Origin: Usnea hakonensis
Lineage: Eukaryota; Ascomycota; Lecanoromycetes; Lecanorales; Parmeliaceae
Length of the DNA: 64,000 nucleotides
Assembly (NCBI GenBank): GCA_013423325.1
Contig: BLJB01000068.1
Coordinates: 1-64,000, forward strand
Reading direction: 5' to 3'
The notes below the pieces were generated by a model. That model made no database searches and was not told the DNA's origin. It saw only the letters and a list, made by a program, of their open reading frames with translations. Of the stretch, positions 33,968 through 45,567 are shown one piece after another (the stretch's first letter is position 1; every line of letters begins with the position of its first letter). Both the position numbers and the translations under genes were made by a program.

Positions 33968-34406
33968 ATTGAATCAATTCGATCCTCTCGTAGTCGTCGC
34001 GAATTGAGGGGCGGAGACTGATAGGGCTAGAGACGCGCTTAGCTGAAATTGTGATAGCCGCTTTGGGATTTTCCACACATTTGTTTTCAAATTTCACTCA
34101 TCCCTTTCAAATAAAGTCTAACACCTCCAGGACTTTCTGGTTACTCTTAATGCCTCGTTGATGATCCAGGTGACTCTACGAGAGGCAAGCGTCGCAGAGA
34201 CGTCTTTATTGAGACAGCTAAAATACCTAGACGACTGCATACATTTGCCACTATGTCTGTGCTGACTCCTTGCCGCTACTTAGCTGTTGGTACAGTTCCC
34301 ACCCTCAGTCACCATTGAGTCTCCTGTGCTACACCCTTAATCTCGCTACTGCACCCTTACCCAGGCTCAGGATTGAACTAGGTGGGCAGGATCGACGTCG
34401 GACGTT
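33968..34406. other. Short intergenic region
   Basis: Promoter of the FAD oxidoreductase on one side and 3' UTR of the conserved protein gene on the other. No gene seen. Confidence 0.5.
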
Positions 34407-35204
34407 CTACTCCTCCTCATCCTTTCCTTTCTTGCCCTTCTTCTTGCCAACATTGGATGCCTGGCCTTCCTTCTTTTGATGAACAATCAGTCTTGTCCAC
34501 GATTCTTCTTTGTCCCATTCGAAGCCAGCAAGAACAGGGAGTTCCATCTCGTCGTCGGCCTGTATATTCAATATTGTTAGTGTCAAATGCTCACGTTTGA
34601 TCATTGAGATGGAACAGCGCGACAGCTTACCTTCTTTTTGAACTGCTTGTGGATTGCGTCTAATGCATCCTTGATGGTCACACCCTTCAGGTTCCGCGCA
34701 GTGACCTCAAGCCCCAACGGGAAGTGAAGATCAATCTTCTTGACGGGAGGTTCGGTGAGGAACTTCTTGAGAACGTCTTTGTCATCCACACTTGCTGGTG
34801 ATGTGTTGAGCCGCCTGGTCCGAGATGTCAGCATCATTCCGAGCAACTCACACGGTGTTAAGCATGGCGAGAGTATGATGGGGGATGAATCAAGGGATCA
34901 GGGCATTTTTCTTATAGGATTTCGGCATTACTTACCAGTTCAGCTTCTGTGTCTCTTTTGCTATCTGCAATTCCTTGCCTTCCTTTTCTATCTTCTTGTT
35001 AGTCGCGCGTTCATTGCCGCTCTGAGAAAAGAAGTATCATCTGCTTGACTTACCTAGGTCAGCGATGTTGTACACCCCTGCTGCACTCGAACTCGCTCTC
35101 CGGTGTCCCTTGACAGGTGCCTTATCGTCGGGAGGAGAAGAGGACAAGCCAGAGATGGCTGAGTCGACCTTGGTGAGGTCTGAGGGTGCTGCATCGGCTG
35201 ACAT
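34407..35204 (-). CDS. Conserved fungal protein of unknown function, 179 aa
   Basis: Four exons (35204-35054, 34987-34936, 34814-34631, 34559-34407, minus) give 179 aa. The N-terminus is Ser/Pro-rich with KGHRRASSS, a possible phosphorylation site. An amphipathic helix (EGKELQIAKETQKLNW) follows. The conserved core reads KIDLHFPLGLEVTARNLKG and TIKDALDAIHKQFKKKADDE, then VLAGFEWDKEESWTRLIVH. The C-terminus is a Lys-rich tail (GKKKGKKGKDEEE). I have seen this core in many fungal proteomes and believe it relates to a domain-of-unknown-function family (possibly DUF6699), but cannot confirm it. It is short and soluble without membrane segments. Splice joins are strongly supported because each restores the conserved core. 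Confidence 0.75.
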
Positions 35205-36258
35205 ATTGGTTGATAAGAGTGAAGCACGACTTGGATTTTACTTTGATGAATGAGATTCTGCTAAAGGTATGGCAGTTGTTGGACCTTGGTTAATGGATGA
35301 GAGTAAGTGGTCAGGTACGAGACGTTGAAAGGCATAGACGTTGGAGCGGGGTTGGTCTCGTGATCTCGATCGCATTTGGGGTCTCACGCTAGTGACCCCA
35401 CATTTCGCCTAATGTAAAGGTATTACCTGGGGATAGCCTTCTCACATTGACAATTTTGGAGAATTTTCTTAGGAAAATTGATGATAGGTACCCCCCCAAA
35501 GGTCTCAAATTATCGACAATAATTCATGCGGTTCGGGTTGGCCTACGGTCTTGCCGGCGCAACCTTCGCTGTTCATAGAATTTGTCCTTCGGTCGAAAGG
35601 CCATGGGAGAGACGCTGAAATGGTTGAAAATAGCTCAAGGGACAATTTGGTAGGTGAGGATCGATGTAAATGTGAGCCAATGTCTATAGTCGATGATAGG
35701 ACTGCGTACTGGTGTTTTAGCGATAAGACAGATAGCGCTCGGGATAGTCTGCTATGAGGAAGGAAGCATTGACTACATAGGGGGCTTGTAAGGGAAATGT
35801 ACAGAGTCCGGTATATCAACATTGCGCCTGAGATTTGAAGATTGAGGAGGGAAGTCTCATAGCAGTCCTATAACGCAAGGGTTTGGCAGAATTGGCGCCA
35901 ATATAAGTAATGTGAAGTAGTCCAGCGATGAGCGACCACAATCTTTCACGAACGAACAGTCGAGAGACTTTAGTCACTCTCCTTAAAAGCGGACTCATCG
36001 CTTCGCACTCATGTTTGACCTCCAATCCCATATCTGGGACTGACGACCTTGAAAGGCATAGATCTCCTTTCTTTTTGCAGTCGCAGAGCTTGTGTGGGCT
36101 AGAAATAGCATCCAAAAAGATCCAAAACGCGTACATCAGCGTAACTGGTTCGTCTGGACGTCACAGTTTCCTTGGAAGACCTTTGAGCAGACAGAGCACT
36201 CTCCTGGGGTACAGGAGTCCTCGATCATACCAGATTTCCCTTGCGGCGGGCGATTTCA
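35205..36258. other. Intergenic region
   Basis: No supported gene. Frames on both strands at 35505-36281 are antisense to each other and share nothing recognisable. Confidence 0.5.
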
Positions 36259-36729
36259 TCATCTCCCTCCTGATTGCATGAGCTTCTCGATGTGCTCTCG
36301 ACTATTCTTATACGTGAGCTCAAGAGAGTGCAGCTTTTTGTTGAGATTCGAGATGTCCGACTTGAGCTCCGCCGTTTCTGATGACAGTCGCTTTTCGACA
36401 TCCGACGTAGGACTGAACACGAACCTGAAGAAAAAGAGAATCAGCATGCATAATTTTGAGAGATTGAGAGCGGATCTCACATCTTCCCTACGCCCTGGTA
36501 GACTTTGGTGTCCTTTGACAGCTGTTTGACCTCTGTGGACGTAAGCTCCAGCATTCGGACGTCCCTTTGCTTGGCTGCCACGGCAGCTTTGACAACATTT
36601 ATTTCTCGCTGGGATGAGAGGGCTTGAGATTCGATCTCTTGAGCAAGCTGTTTCAACGTCAGCTAGGCCACACAGCCACCTTCAACGGATACTGTGAACC
36701 TTCTGTAGAGCTTGGTTGGGAATTGACAT
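36259..36729 (-). CDS. PFD1: Prefoldin subunit 1
   Basis: Three exons (36729-36700, 36647-36481, 36424-36259, minus) give 120 aa, the family size. Prefoldin is a hexameric cytosolic chaperone that hands unfolded actin and tubulin to CCT; subunit 1 is beta-type. MSIPNQALQK joins LAQEIESQALSSQREI across a 52-bp intron. A predicted coiled-coil helix follows, then the beta-hairpin DTKVYQGVGKMFVFSP, and a second helix ends KKLHSLELTYKNSREHIEKL. The acceptor aaacag was preferred over the earlier cctag because it restores ALQKLAQEIE. The gene is divergent from the ceramidase gene with 279 bp between start codons. Confidence 0.92.
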
Positions 36730-36946
36730 CTTGATCGATGGGTAGCTGCTGGGTAAGAACAATTAGGTCGAGCGAGTCGGGGTCCTTGGTGGACCCTGTT
36801 TTGAGTCCCTGAACATCTTGATAACGTTTTGTTGTCCAAAGTAGGGTACTTTATCATTGCACGGATGTTTAGATATATCTCGGAGATTTATTACTTCCGA
36901 TCCTATCGAGATACAGATGATCGGCGTATTTTAGCGTAGTTGTAAA

Positions 36947-36961
36947 CTTGGCATTGCCAAG
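36947..36961. promoter_or_regulatory. Inverted repeat TTGGCA-N3-TGCCAA-like site in the PFD1/ceramidase divergent promoter
   Basis: cttggcattgccaag is a 7-bp perfect inverted repeat with a 1-base centre, placed 48 bp before the ceramidase ATG. The symmetric form suggests a dimeric-factor site, but I cannot name the factor. Confidence 0.3.
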
Positions 36962-37008
36962 TGACCAGAGTCGTCTCTTGGCTTTTGCATTGCTCTTCCT
37001 ACTTCAAG

Positions 37009-38098
37009 ATGCCTTCCTGGCTCCCATCAATTGCGTATGGCAATCCTAATGGTGGCTACTGGGACCCAGTTACTTCCACCATCAACTGGTGCGAAGAAGT
37101 CTGCAAAATCTACCCAACGTAATGCCATTGGGCCCACTGACAGCTCCAGCAGGACTACTACGCGACGCCATATTCCGCCGAAATAGTAAACACATTCACA
37201 AACATCCTCTTCGTCTACTTTGCCTGCCTTGGCATTCAATCCTGCCGCAAACACGGCCATGACACCATCTTTCTCGTCAGCTTCGTTGGCTACTTACTCG
37301 TTGGCACGGGCAGCTTCCTCTTTCACGCAACGCTCAAGTATCCCATGCAGCTGGTCGACGAGCTTTCTATGATATACACCACCTGTCTCATGTGCTACGC
37401 CACCTTTTCATACTCGCGCTCCCGCCTCTTCTCGCTCTACTTGGCGCTTTTCCTTCTCTCCCTCGCCATTTTCATCACGCTCTATTACCATTACTTGCAA
37501 GATCCCGCCTTCCACCAGGTCGCCTACGCTATACTTACAGCTATCGTGCTTACGCGCAGCATGTATGTGATGGAGTTGAATTTGCGTCCTAGGCTGAAAC
37601 AGAGTGAGAACCAGTATAAGCTGTTGCACAAACGAAACATGACTGCAGACGAGAAGACAGTCAGTCAAGGGGAAGATAGGAGGGATAGAAAGATTCTCGG
37701 GATGATGTGGGTCATGATTGGTTATGGGCTGACTACATTCCTCGGAGGGTTCCTACTTTGGCACCTGGATAATGTGTACTGTTCGAAGCTGCGAGTCTGG
37801 AGAAGAGAGATTGGACTGCCCTGGGGCATCGTTTTGGAGGGTCATGGGTGGTGGTACGTTGAAAAGACAGCCTTCGCAAAAAGAGGACGTTGCTAACACG
37901 ACCCTTTACAGGCATCTCATGACAGGCACGGGCGCATACTTTTACATCACGTGGGGTATCTGGCTGAGGCATTGCTTGAACGGACGACAGGATGAGTACG
38001 ATTTGTTATGGCCGAGAATTTGGTCCCTGCCAGAGATAGTTCGGACGAAGAGCCCGGATGGCCATGCTCGACGTGATCCTTCGAAGAAAACCATTTGA
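37009..38098 (+). CDS. YPC1: Alkaline ceramidase (Ypc1/Ydc1 family)
   Basis: Three exons (37009-37098, 37153-37853, 37912-38098) give 325 aa. Alkaline ceramidases are seven-helix enzymes of the ER and Golgi that hydrolyse ceramide to sphingoid base and fatty acid. Family marks are GYWDPVTSTINWCEE at the start, SFLFHATL (metal His) in helix 3, DELSMIYTT and HGWWHLMTGTGAY (two His) in the last helix, all zinc or calcium ligands of the family. At 37143-37152 two tandem CAG acceptors allow a one-residue difference; I chose the second because CEE-DYY fits relatives. The C-terminus is hydrophilic and basic. Confidence 0.92.
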
Positions 38099-38482
38099 CG
38101 AGCGCCAGATGTACAACATAGACATAGACTAATAAAATGCACTAAGACATTTCTCCAATAAACGTATCGACATGAGATATAATAAAGTATAAGTGCTTAC
38201 ATATGGAATGAAGCGAAAGATGAACGACTGACGTGCCAGAGCTTTGGGAGGTCCAGCCTGTCTCCAGAAGCTCATTGAGAATTTGAAGAGAAATTACGCG
38301 CCAGATCTCTCTCAAGTTGATACCAGATTAGATGGCTTTCTGACTCTTCATGCGTGTTTACTAACCTCGCGTTTGGGTTGATTCTTATCTGATAGCATTC
38401 TAGGCGTTGCGAAATTCAATATGCCGGATACATGAGGGAACTAGGTCGTTGCGGTCGTTGCGTACAAAAAACATTCGGCTTT
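38099..38482. other. Intergenic region between convergent genes
   Basis: No gene seen; expected to hold the two 3' UTRs. Confidence 0.5.
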
Positions 38483-39781
38483 TCATAGCTTCTCCGACTT
38501 TCTTCGTGGGTCACCGCCAATTTGCATCTTCCATTCTTCACTAATTGTGATTTTTTCCCTCCTCCCTTTCGTCTCCCACTCGCGCTTGAACTCTGCTTCC
38601 TCTCCTCTCCACCGTTTCAACTCGCTTGCTAGCCACTCTCCCGCCGCGGCAGCGCATTTTCCCACGGCTTCCATAGGCACGAAATGTCCTATGTCTTCGA
38701 ATGCCAATTCTTTGACCCTCCCTACCTCAGCACCGCCACTACCTCCCACGCCAGTACCTGTTCGCTCCATCTTCTGCTTCCGCAAGTCAGGTGTGCTTAA
38801 TTCAGATTGCTCACCGAAGATGTATAGAACGCTAGGTCTCAGACGCGGGAGGTCGTTGAAAACAGCAGGTGGCTCAGGCCGGTAGAATGGGTATACACCT
38901 GGGACTCTCAAATCCAGATCAGGATGCGTGCGGCGATTGACGATCAACTCGCCATTTGCGTCCAAGCCGTCAAAATTCGGGCGCAAAAAGGTAAAGACCT
39001 CCTGATGTTTGGTCGTAGTCAAGGTTACAGGGCCGTCACAATTATCTGGGCGGTCAGAACCGTCATGTTCCCCTGGGCCAATAGCTGTTGACAGGCTTCG
39101 TAAGCCATATCTGACCCATAGCTCTAAGACTCTAGGGTCCCACGACTGATAGAACTTGCTCTTCTTGACTGTCGATGCGGCTTCCGCGCGCGAAGGCCAG
39201 TCATCGCGGCGGAAGGTTGATGCCTGGGCATGCGTCACATCGGATTTGCGAGGAGTCGCAGTAGAAGCATTCAAAATGACTGGATCAATGAGAACAAGCG
39301 ACGTGAGGAGACGTGGGTGTAAATAGGCCAGATTCACCAGGTGATTTCCGCCCATACTATGACCTATGCCTACCAACGGACGTGACATTTCTTTGCGGAA
39401 ATGGTTGATCATATGCAGCAGGTCGCGCGAATGATCATTCCAAGAAGGGTCGTTACCAAGCTTATCTCTATTCAAAATCCCACTCATCCCTTGCTGGGCA
39501 ACATCTGCAATCCATATGGCTTTGATGCCCTGTCCATACTTTCCTAAAGTCCGAGATAGATCATCCCACAGAGGCTCATATAACTCCTTCGGAAAGCCAT
39601 TGGCATGAGCACCAACGATGGTGACGGCATCATGCTGGCTGTGAGACTGTTCGAAGGGAGTGTATTGCTTGATATGAAGAAAAAGATCATCTTCCTGATT
39701 TTCCAATGTTGCCCCAGGATATTCACGCACATATTGGCAAGGAATAGTATGCTCCTGCACTCTGAAACTTGAGGGAGACAT
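38483..39781 (-). CDS. Alpha/beta hydrolase, Lpx1-like
   Basis: Single exon, 432 aa. The hydrolase fold shows the nucleophile elbow GIGHSMGGNH (Ser about 150), the preceding strand and helix, the strand IVGAHANGFPKELYEP (oxyanion region), and the catalytic His in FEDIGHFVPMEAV. Lpx1 of yeast is a peroxisomal lipase of this type. The protein ends in SEKL; EKL is not the canonical SKL peroxisomal signal but resembles weak variants such as the QKL of yeast Lpx1. Peroxisomal import is therefore possible, not shown. The substrate is unknown, and fungal relatives are often labelled only as alpha/beta hydrolases. Confidence 0.8.
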   Translation of the reverse strand: MSPSSFRVQEHTIPCQYVREYPGATLENQEDDLFLHIKQYTPFEQSHSQHDAVTIVGAHANGFPKELYEPLWDDLSRTLGKYGQGIKAIWIADVAQQGMSGILNRDKLGNDPSWNDHSRDLLHMINHFRKEMSRPLVGIGHSMGGNHLVNLAYLHPRLLTSLVLIDPVILNASTATPRKSDVTHAQASTFRRDDWPSRAEAASTVKKSKFYQSWDPRVLELWVRYGLRSLSTAIGPGEHDGSDRPDNCDGPVTLTTTKHQEVFTFLRPNFDGLDANGELIVNRRTHPDLDLRVPGVYPFYRPEPPAVFNDLPRLRPSVLYIFGEQSELSTPDLRKQKMERTGTGVGGSGGAEVGRVKELAFEDIGHFVPMEAVGKCAAAAGEWLASELKRWRGEEAEFKREWETKGRREKITISEEWKMQIGGDPRRKSEKL

Positions 39782-40302
39782 GGTGGGGAAATGAAATTCT
39801 GTACAAGTATTGAAAATGACAATTACCCTGTGATCAGGGCAAAGAAAAACGAATGAGAGGGAAGAAAGTTCGAATATATATCGTAGACAGGCTTATGGCC
39901 CCACCTTGTCCTTGCAATATCTAGCTGCTCACGCACCGGCAGCACGATTGAGTCGAGACTCATATCGAGTCAAGCCATGATTTACAGCATTTGAGACATC
40001 TGCCCGCATGAACTCGGTGTTTAAGTATGTTTACTGACAAAGGATAACGTGGTGACGATTGTGTGGAACACGGTCAGCACGAGGGGCAGTCTCAATTCCA
40101 AATGTTCCTTACTTCTCGCTCGTACAATTTTGCCGAAATCGGGCCATGTGTCACGTGATATAAAATCTTGGCGCGTTAGATCGATAGTGCTTTTTCCCGA
40201 CGCGTCAAGTCAACATTTATTAGAGTAAGAGCTACTCGTACACCTCTAAAAGACGCTCGTCACAATTCTTCATACTCACCACTTTGTAAATTTTGAACAA
40301 TT
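39782..40302. other. Divergent promoter region between the hydrolase gene and RTT107
   Basis: No gene. It holds a TCACGTGA E-box (40151-40158, Cbf1/CDEI-like) and an ACGCGT box (40200-40205). Confidence 0.55.
40200..40205. promoter_or_regulatory. ACGCGT MluI cell-cycle box before RTT107
   Basis: A perfect ACGCGT lies 98 bp upstream of the RTT107 ATG. This is the binding site of the MBF factor, which drives S-phase and DNA-repair genes in fungi, so S-phase expression of RTT107 is a reasonable inference. Confidence 0.45.
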
Positions 40303-43085
40303 ATGGCCGCGATAGGGTTGGATGCTGCAGAAAAAAAAATCCTGTTTGCGCAAGTCCAGTTCTACATTGTCCAAACGGAAGACTTTGGAGGAGATGATGC
40401 ATACGAGGTGCGTATCCCAAAGGAGACGTTGGGAGCAAAGACTGATGCTGACATGGACTCTCAGCTGGCCCGGTTACTGGACGAGAATGGAGCAGAGGAG
40501 ATAACGAAGACAGCAACCACAAGCCCACTTCCTTTGCAAGATATTACGCACATCATCTCAACCACTACAGATTTCCCCGAGTACGAAGCAGCCAACGAAG
40601 CTTTGAAGTCTGTAGTCAAACCGGATTGGATCAAGGCCTCGATCGCTAAGGGCAGACTTGCGAATCCTCGACAGTACAGCCCTGATCCGAGGCTCTTCTT
40701 CTCTGGTCTGGTCGTTTGTTGCGCCGATCTTCCAAGCGGAGATGCAGATGCCATCATTGGAGGCGTTCTAGCCATGGGTGGATTGTACTCGAGTCCAGTA
40801 TCGAAGATGGTCACCCACATTGTGGCCCTGACCATGGAATCGGATAAGTGCAAAACAGCCATCAGCAAAAATGTCAAGTGCAAATTTGTTTTACCACACT
40901 GGTACCCCAAACCCCCACAGTCTGCGACGAGTACGAGGTCTAACTTAGTCCTAGGTTTGACGATTGCCTAAGACTAGGCAAACGGATCGATGAAGCGCCC
41001 TACTGCTTGCCGGATCCCGAAATTCTACGCAAAGGCCCTGAAGATCGTATACCTGAGGCCGGACGACAAGATATGCTTGGCGCATCATCTCCTAAACCTG
41101 ATCGGCTGCCTAACCCGTCCAGCTCACCCAGCGCGAACCATCGTCAACTCACCGTCTTTCAAGGTAAAAAGATCATGCTTTCTAGCGATCTCGAATTAGG
41201 GAGTCATCTTTTAGGTACTATCGAAGACTTGATTGTAAACGGCGGAGGGATGGTGACTGGCAGCGTACACAAAGCCAATATCTTGGTCTGTCATTATCGA
41301 GAGTCTCTTGACTACCGGATAGCCTCCAGGGCTGGGAAGAATGTTGGAAATCTGGCTTGGCTATATCACCTTATTACTCATAATGCATGGACCTCGCCTC
41401 TACGACGCCTGTTACATTATCCGGTTGCTCGCCAGGGTCTGCCAGGATTCAGTATGTTCCGTATCAGTCTCTCGAATTACAACGGTGAGGCGCGTGTGTA
41501 TTTAGAAAATCTTGCCAAAGTGGCGGGAGGAGAGTTTACAAAGACGATGAAGGAGGACAACACACATCTAATTACTGCTCATATGGTTAGTGACAAGTGC
41601 GACGCTGCAAAGGAGTGGAACATTCATATGGTAAACCACCTTTGGCTTGAAGAGAGCTACGCCAAATGGTCGATACAGACTGTGTCAGATCCGCGCTATA
41701 CCCACTTTCCAACGCGTACTAATCTGGGCGAAGTTGTTGGGCAGACTCCAATCAACAAACAAGCAGTCGAGAAAGTCTTTTTTCCTTCTGGGTCGGACGT
41801 TGATCCTTCTGATGAGGGTGACAACTTGACGAGGCCGATGTCCGTGAAACAACCTAATGCTACATCTTCGAAGAGTGCAAAGGTCACGAACGCCCATCCA
41901 TCGCGTTCTGCTGGAAGTCAAGATGTGCCATTCCGTGCCCTCCAAACTGACGGCCCTACCCCCAAGGCTTCGAAAGAGAGTAGAAGATATACAGAGGGCA
42001 ACGCAGTTCGCACACCAGCCCCTTCACGATATATTGGACAGGGTAAAGAGAACGAGACGCCATCTACCACAGGTAGTCGCAGTGCAAAGGATAAGGCAGT
42101 AGCAAAGTTGCACGATCTTGCCCCCGATATAGCACTTTTCCAAAAGGAGCAAAAGAGGGTTGGAGGGGTTACCCACGGAGGTCGCAAGTCAAGCGAAGAC
42201 ATGGTGCCCGAGGTCAACAGGAAGCGGTCGGTTTCAAATGATCAAGACACCGATACAGGAGTAGATGAAGAGGTCAGAGCGACGAAAAGAGTAAAGAAGT
42301 CAAAGGGTCTTGCTCCTCCATCGATGCGTTTGACTCTCTCTGGATACAATGGATGGGTAGGCTCCATCAAGAAGGAAGGTGAAGAGCGCGTAAGTACAAC
42401 AGACAACCAAACAGCTGAAAATACTAATATGACTTAGGCACGACTTCGAGAGATGGGAATACTGATCGTTCCTGACTTCGTCAGCTGCACCCATATTGCT
42501 TCTCCTCATATTCTCCGCACAAAGAAATTCATCTGCGCGCTGGCACACGCTCCCATGTACCTATCTACAGACTTTGTAAACGACTGTCTCTCACAGAACA
42601 AACGACTTGAGCCAGAACAGTATCTGCTGCAAGACACCGAGGGCGAAGACAAAATGGGCTATAAGCTTAGCGATGTAATCGCTAGAGCGAAGAGCAACAA
42701 AGGCCAGCTCCTTCAAGGATACACGGTCTATTGTACTGAAAACATCCACGGCGGCTTTGAGACGTACAAGTCCATTGTGGACGTCAACGGTGGCAAGTGC
42801 CTCATGTATCGTGCTCGTGCTGGATCCACCGCGACGTTGCGAGCAGGTCTGGATGAAGGGAGTGATGGCTCAGAGGTTGAGGCGCCCGAAAACGTGTACC
42901 TCATCAGTGGTACTACCCCAGATGAGGCCAAATTGTGGCCGCGGTTTCGGCAGATGATCGAAGGAATGGGCAAGAATCCTCTCGTTGTCCGCTTCGAGTG
43001 GATGGTGGACCTTGCAATGTTGCAGATGCACCAGTGGCGGGACGACTACATTTTGACTGATAAGGACATCACGGATGAGGCTTGA
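40303..43085 (+). CDS. RTT107: BRCT-repeat DNA-damage scaffold Rtt107/Brc1
   Basis: Three exons (40303-40901, 40955-42389, 42438-43085) give 893 aa. Several BRCT repeats can be seen: near residues 1-110, 115-215 (FSGLVVCCADLPSGDADAI, then PHWFDDCLRLGKRIDE), and about 265-470 (LTVFQGKKIMLSSDLELG, MFRISLSNYNGEARVYLEN, NHLWLEESYAKW). A Ser-rich basic linker with NRKRSVSNDQ and ATKRVKKSK follows (about 480-670). The C-terminal BRCT pair starts MRLTLSGYN and ends VVRFEWMVDLAMLQMHQW. The C-terminal pair of Rtt107/Brc1 binds gamma-H2A at stressed forks, and the N-terminal set recruits Slx4 and the Smc5-Smc6 complex. The assignment rests on repeat number, linker and order; other multi-BRCT proteins are less likely. 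Confidence 0.88.
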
Positions 43086-43269
43086 GCATGTTGTGGGCAT
43101 TTCGATAATCGAGAGGAGCGTTTGTGACAGCATGAATTCTTTCAGCTTGGCGTGTCGAGTTGTGGGTACAGGAAACCGGAACGTCTGTATAGCAGACTGT
43201 ATTCCTCGGATGAGGTCTTCGATGATGAATTCATGCGATCTGCAAGGCAGTAGTCAATGCTGAAATGCA

Positions 43270-43896
43270 TCAGAAGAATTTGATCCCCTGTTGATCCTCA
43301 CTCCCAAATATCTGAGCTTTGCCCCGTTTGACTAGCACAGCCAGAGATCGGTGAAAGAGGTCGGAGTCCATGCCATGGAAATCTAGCATCCTGTGAGCTT
43401 TCGACCTAAGCCTCTAGTCAACAGGAGACAGTGTACCTTGTCCAACAGTCATCTCCCCATTCATCAACTCGTAAAGCGTGAGCACCGTATTCTTCTGCCC
43501 CGTATCCTCCACCCAACCCACGATCACTTCAGCCCACTCCTCGGGCCTCTTCCAATACACCCACGCCGTTCCCCCCTTGGCCCCTACCCCGCCATCAATC
43601 CACTCCGCCCTCCTCCCCCCCTCATCCCTCGTCATCCAATCCACAATCTGCAACGCGTCGTTCAAACTCAGCCTCTTCCGCAAGTGGGCATTCTTGAACA
43701 GGGGCGTGTCTAGAGCGGGGACGACGGATAGTTTGAAGATGTGGTTGTGGCGGCAGTAGCGCTGGATGAGGCGGGACCATTTGCGGTTTTGGGCGAGGCG
43801 GGATTGGAGGTTGGGCTGGAGGTTGAAGAAGGGGGGGAAGGAGTAGGAGCTGGGGTAGGTGAATGGTTCGGCGGTTTGGGATTGCGTGGGAGGCAT
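43270..43896 (-). CDS. VPS25: ESCRT-II subunit Vps25
   Basis: Two exons (43896-43437, 43382-43270, minus) give 190 aa, the family size. Vps25 is present in two copies in the Y-shaped ESCRT-II complex on endosomes and recruits Vps20 of ESCRT-III. The first winged helix starts FTYPSSYSFPPFFNLQPN, the PPxF-like motif that contacts Vps22/Vps36. WSRLIQRYCRH and LSLNDALQIVDWM follow. The second winged helix ends FHGMDSDLFHRSLAVLVKRGKAQIFG. The join at CAAG/ATTTCC restores this C-terminus. Its gene is divergent from TRM8 with 207 bp between start codons. Confidence 0.94.
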
Positions 43897-44103
43897 TGGA
43901 TTGGTCTGATTCCTACTCTATTACTCCGTACAGGTACATTATCCTGGAGGCGCGATACCGATGCCCTTATCGATAACGAAATGCCAAGGCTTACCCCCCA
44001 AGTTGCAGCAAATCAAAAGCTTCTCCAATTTGAATTTCCCAGAAAGCGGTGCTACAACCCTCTTCTGCAAAATCACTTGTACGAGTCTCACCATCTGCTC
44101 ACA

Positions 44104-45207
44104 ATGACAGCAGCCAGCAAGCGCCAAAAGCGCGAAGAATACCGCAAAACCCACAAACAAGAGGACAACGTTGAGCTGCCCAAGAAGAGATTCTATCGCC
44201 AACGAGCCCACGCCAATCCCTTCTCCGACCACCAATTGATATAGTAAGCAACCTCCCTTCCCCTTTAACCCCACATCTATTTACTTACTTACCTACCAAC
44301 CTGCCTTGTCCATCTATTCATTCCAAAACCTCCTACCTAGCTGACAAGCTAACCAGACAACAATGCATCTTCTAGTCCCCCGAGCCCAGCTCTCATGGAC
44401 TGGTCCCCCTACTACCCCGCTTTCGTCGCACCAAACACCAATCCACCAGCCGCTCCAGATCATACGATCAAAGCCCTAACCAAGCCCGTCACGATTGCAG
44501 ACATTGGCTGTGGCTTCGGCGGCCTCCTCGTCGCGCTCTCGCCCCTTTTGCCCGACGAATTGATCCTCGGGCTCGAGATACGCACGCAGGTGACGCAGTA
44601 CGTGGAGGATCGAATCTCTGCTTTACGCTCCCAGCACCGTATCTCTTCTTCTTCTTCTACTACTTCTTCCTCTTCTTCTCCGGGCCTGTATCAGAACATA
44701 GCGTGCCTGCGCGCCAACACTATGAAGTTTCTGCCCAATTTCTTCGCCCGCGGTCAGCTCTCGCACATCTTTCTTTGCTTCCCGGACCCGCATTTTAAAG
44801 CCCGGAAGCATAAAGCGAGGATCGTGTCGAGTACGCTGTGCGCCGAGTATGCGTATGTTTTGAAGCCGGGTGGCTGGGTGTACACGATTACGGATGTGGA
44901 GGAGTTGGGGGAGTGGATGAGGGGAAGGTTTGAGGCGTTTGGGAAAAGTGAGGTGTGTGGGGGAGATGATGGAGTGGGGAGTGAAGAAGGCGGGGGCGAA
45001 GGGTTGTTTGGGAAGATTGAAATACCGGAGGAGGGCAAGGAGGAAGAGTGGGTTAAAGAGGGAGGAGAGAAAGGGGATGTGGGGAAGCTGATTAGGTGTA
45101 TTAGGGAGGAAACCGAGGAAGGGAAGAAGGTGACGAGAAACGGGGGCAAGAAGTTTGTGTCTCTATTCCGAAGAAGAGAAGATCCAGCGTGGCCGGATAA
45201 AATCTGA
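44104..45207 (+). CDS. TRM8: tRNA (guanine-N7)-methyltransferase Trm8
   Basis: Two exons (44104-44243, 44376-45207) give 323 aa. Trm8 with Trm82 makes m7G46 in tRNAs, using S-adenosylmethionine. The N-terminus KRQKREEYRKTHKQ is a basic nuclear-type segment. Motif I is IADIGCGFGG (about residue 87), then LILGLEIRTQVTQYVEDRI, and the TrmB signature CFPDPHFKARKHKARI follows. Two unusual inserts occur: a poly-Ser/Thr loop (ISSSSSTTSSSSSPG) after the LEIR helix, and a Gly/Glu-rich acidic segment (about 225-290) before the conserved C-terminal FVSLFRRRED. Both lie in surface loops of known structures, so activity is probably kept. They make the protein somewhat longer than yeast Trm8. Confidence 0.93.
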
Positions 45208-45567
45208 GCATCGTGAAAGGCGCTCAGCCAATTCCATCTCATCCTGCAATAATCTACGTTGTGACCACATGACTGTTTCAAATGTATTCGGTTCGGTCCG
45301 GTGCTGATACTGAAGGACATGTAAATCATTGGATGTGCCATTTGTCAACCAGCAATACCGTACACCCTTTACAAAAACCCAGAGACAAAAGACATAAGTC
45401 TAGACACCCAACCGATTCTTAGAAAATTCTATAATTGCTCCAAACGCCTCCACTGTATGTGGGGTATATCCTTCACCAACCGACACCTCCAAGTAGTGAT
45501 ACTCCGTTTTTTCAAGCTTTTCAAGTCCTGCTTTGATGAGCGGATGTCTTAACCGTAGATACTTCAC
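45208..45567. other. Short intergenic region between convergent genes
   Basis: No gene; the 3' UTRs of TRM8 and of the transporter gene. Confidence 0.5.
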
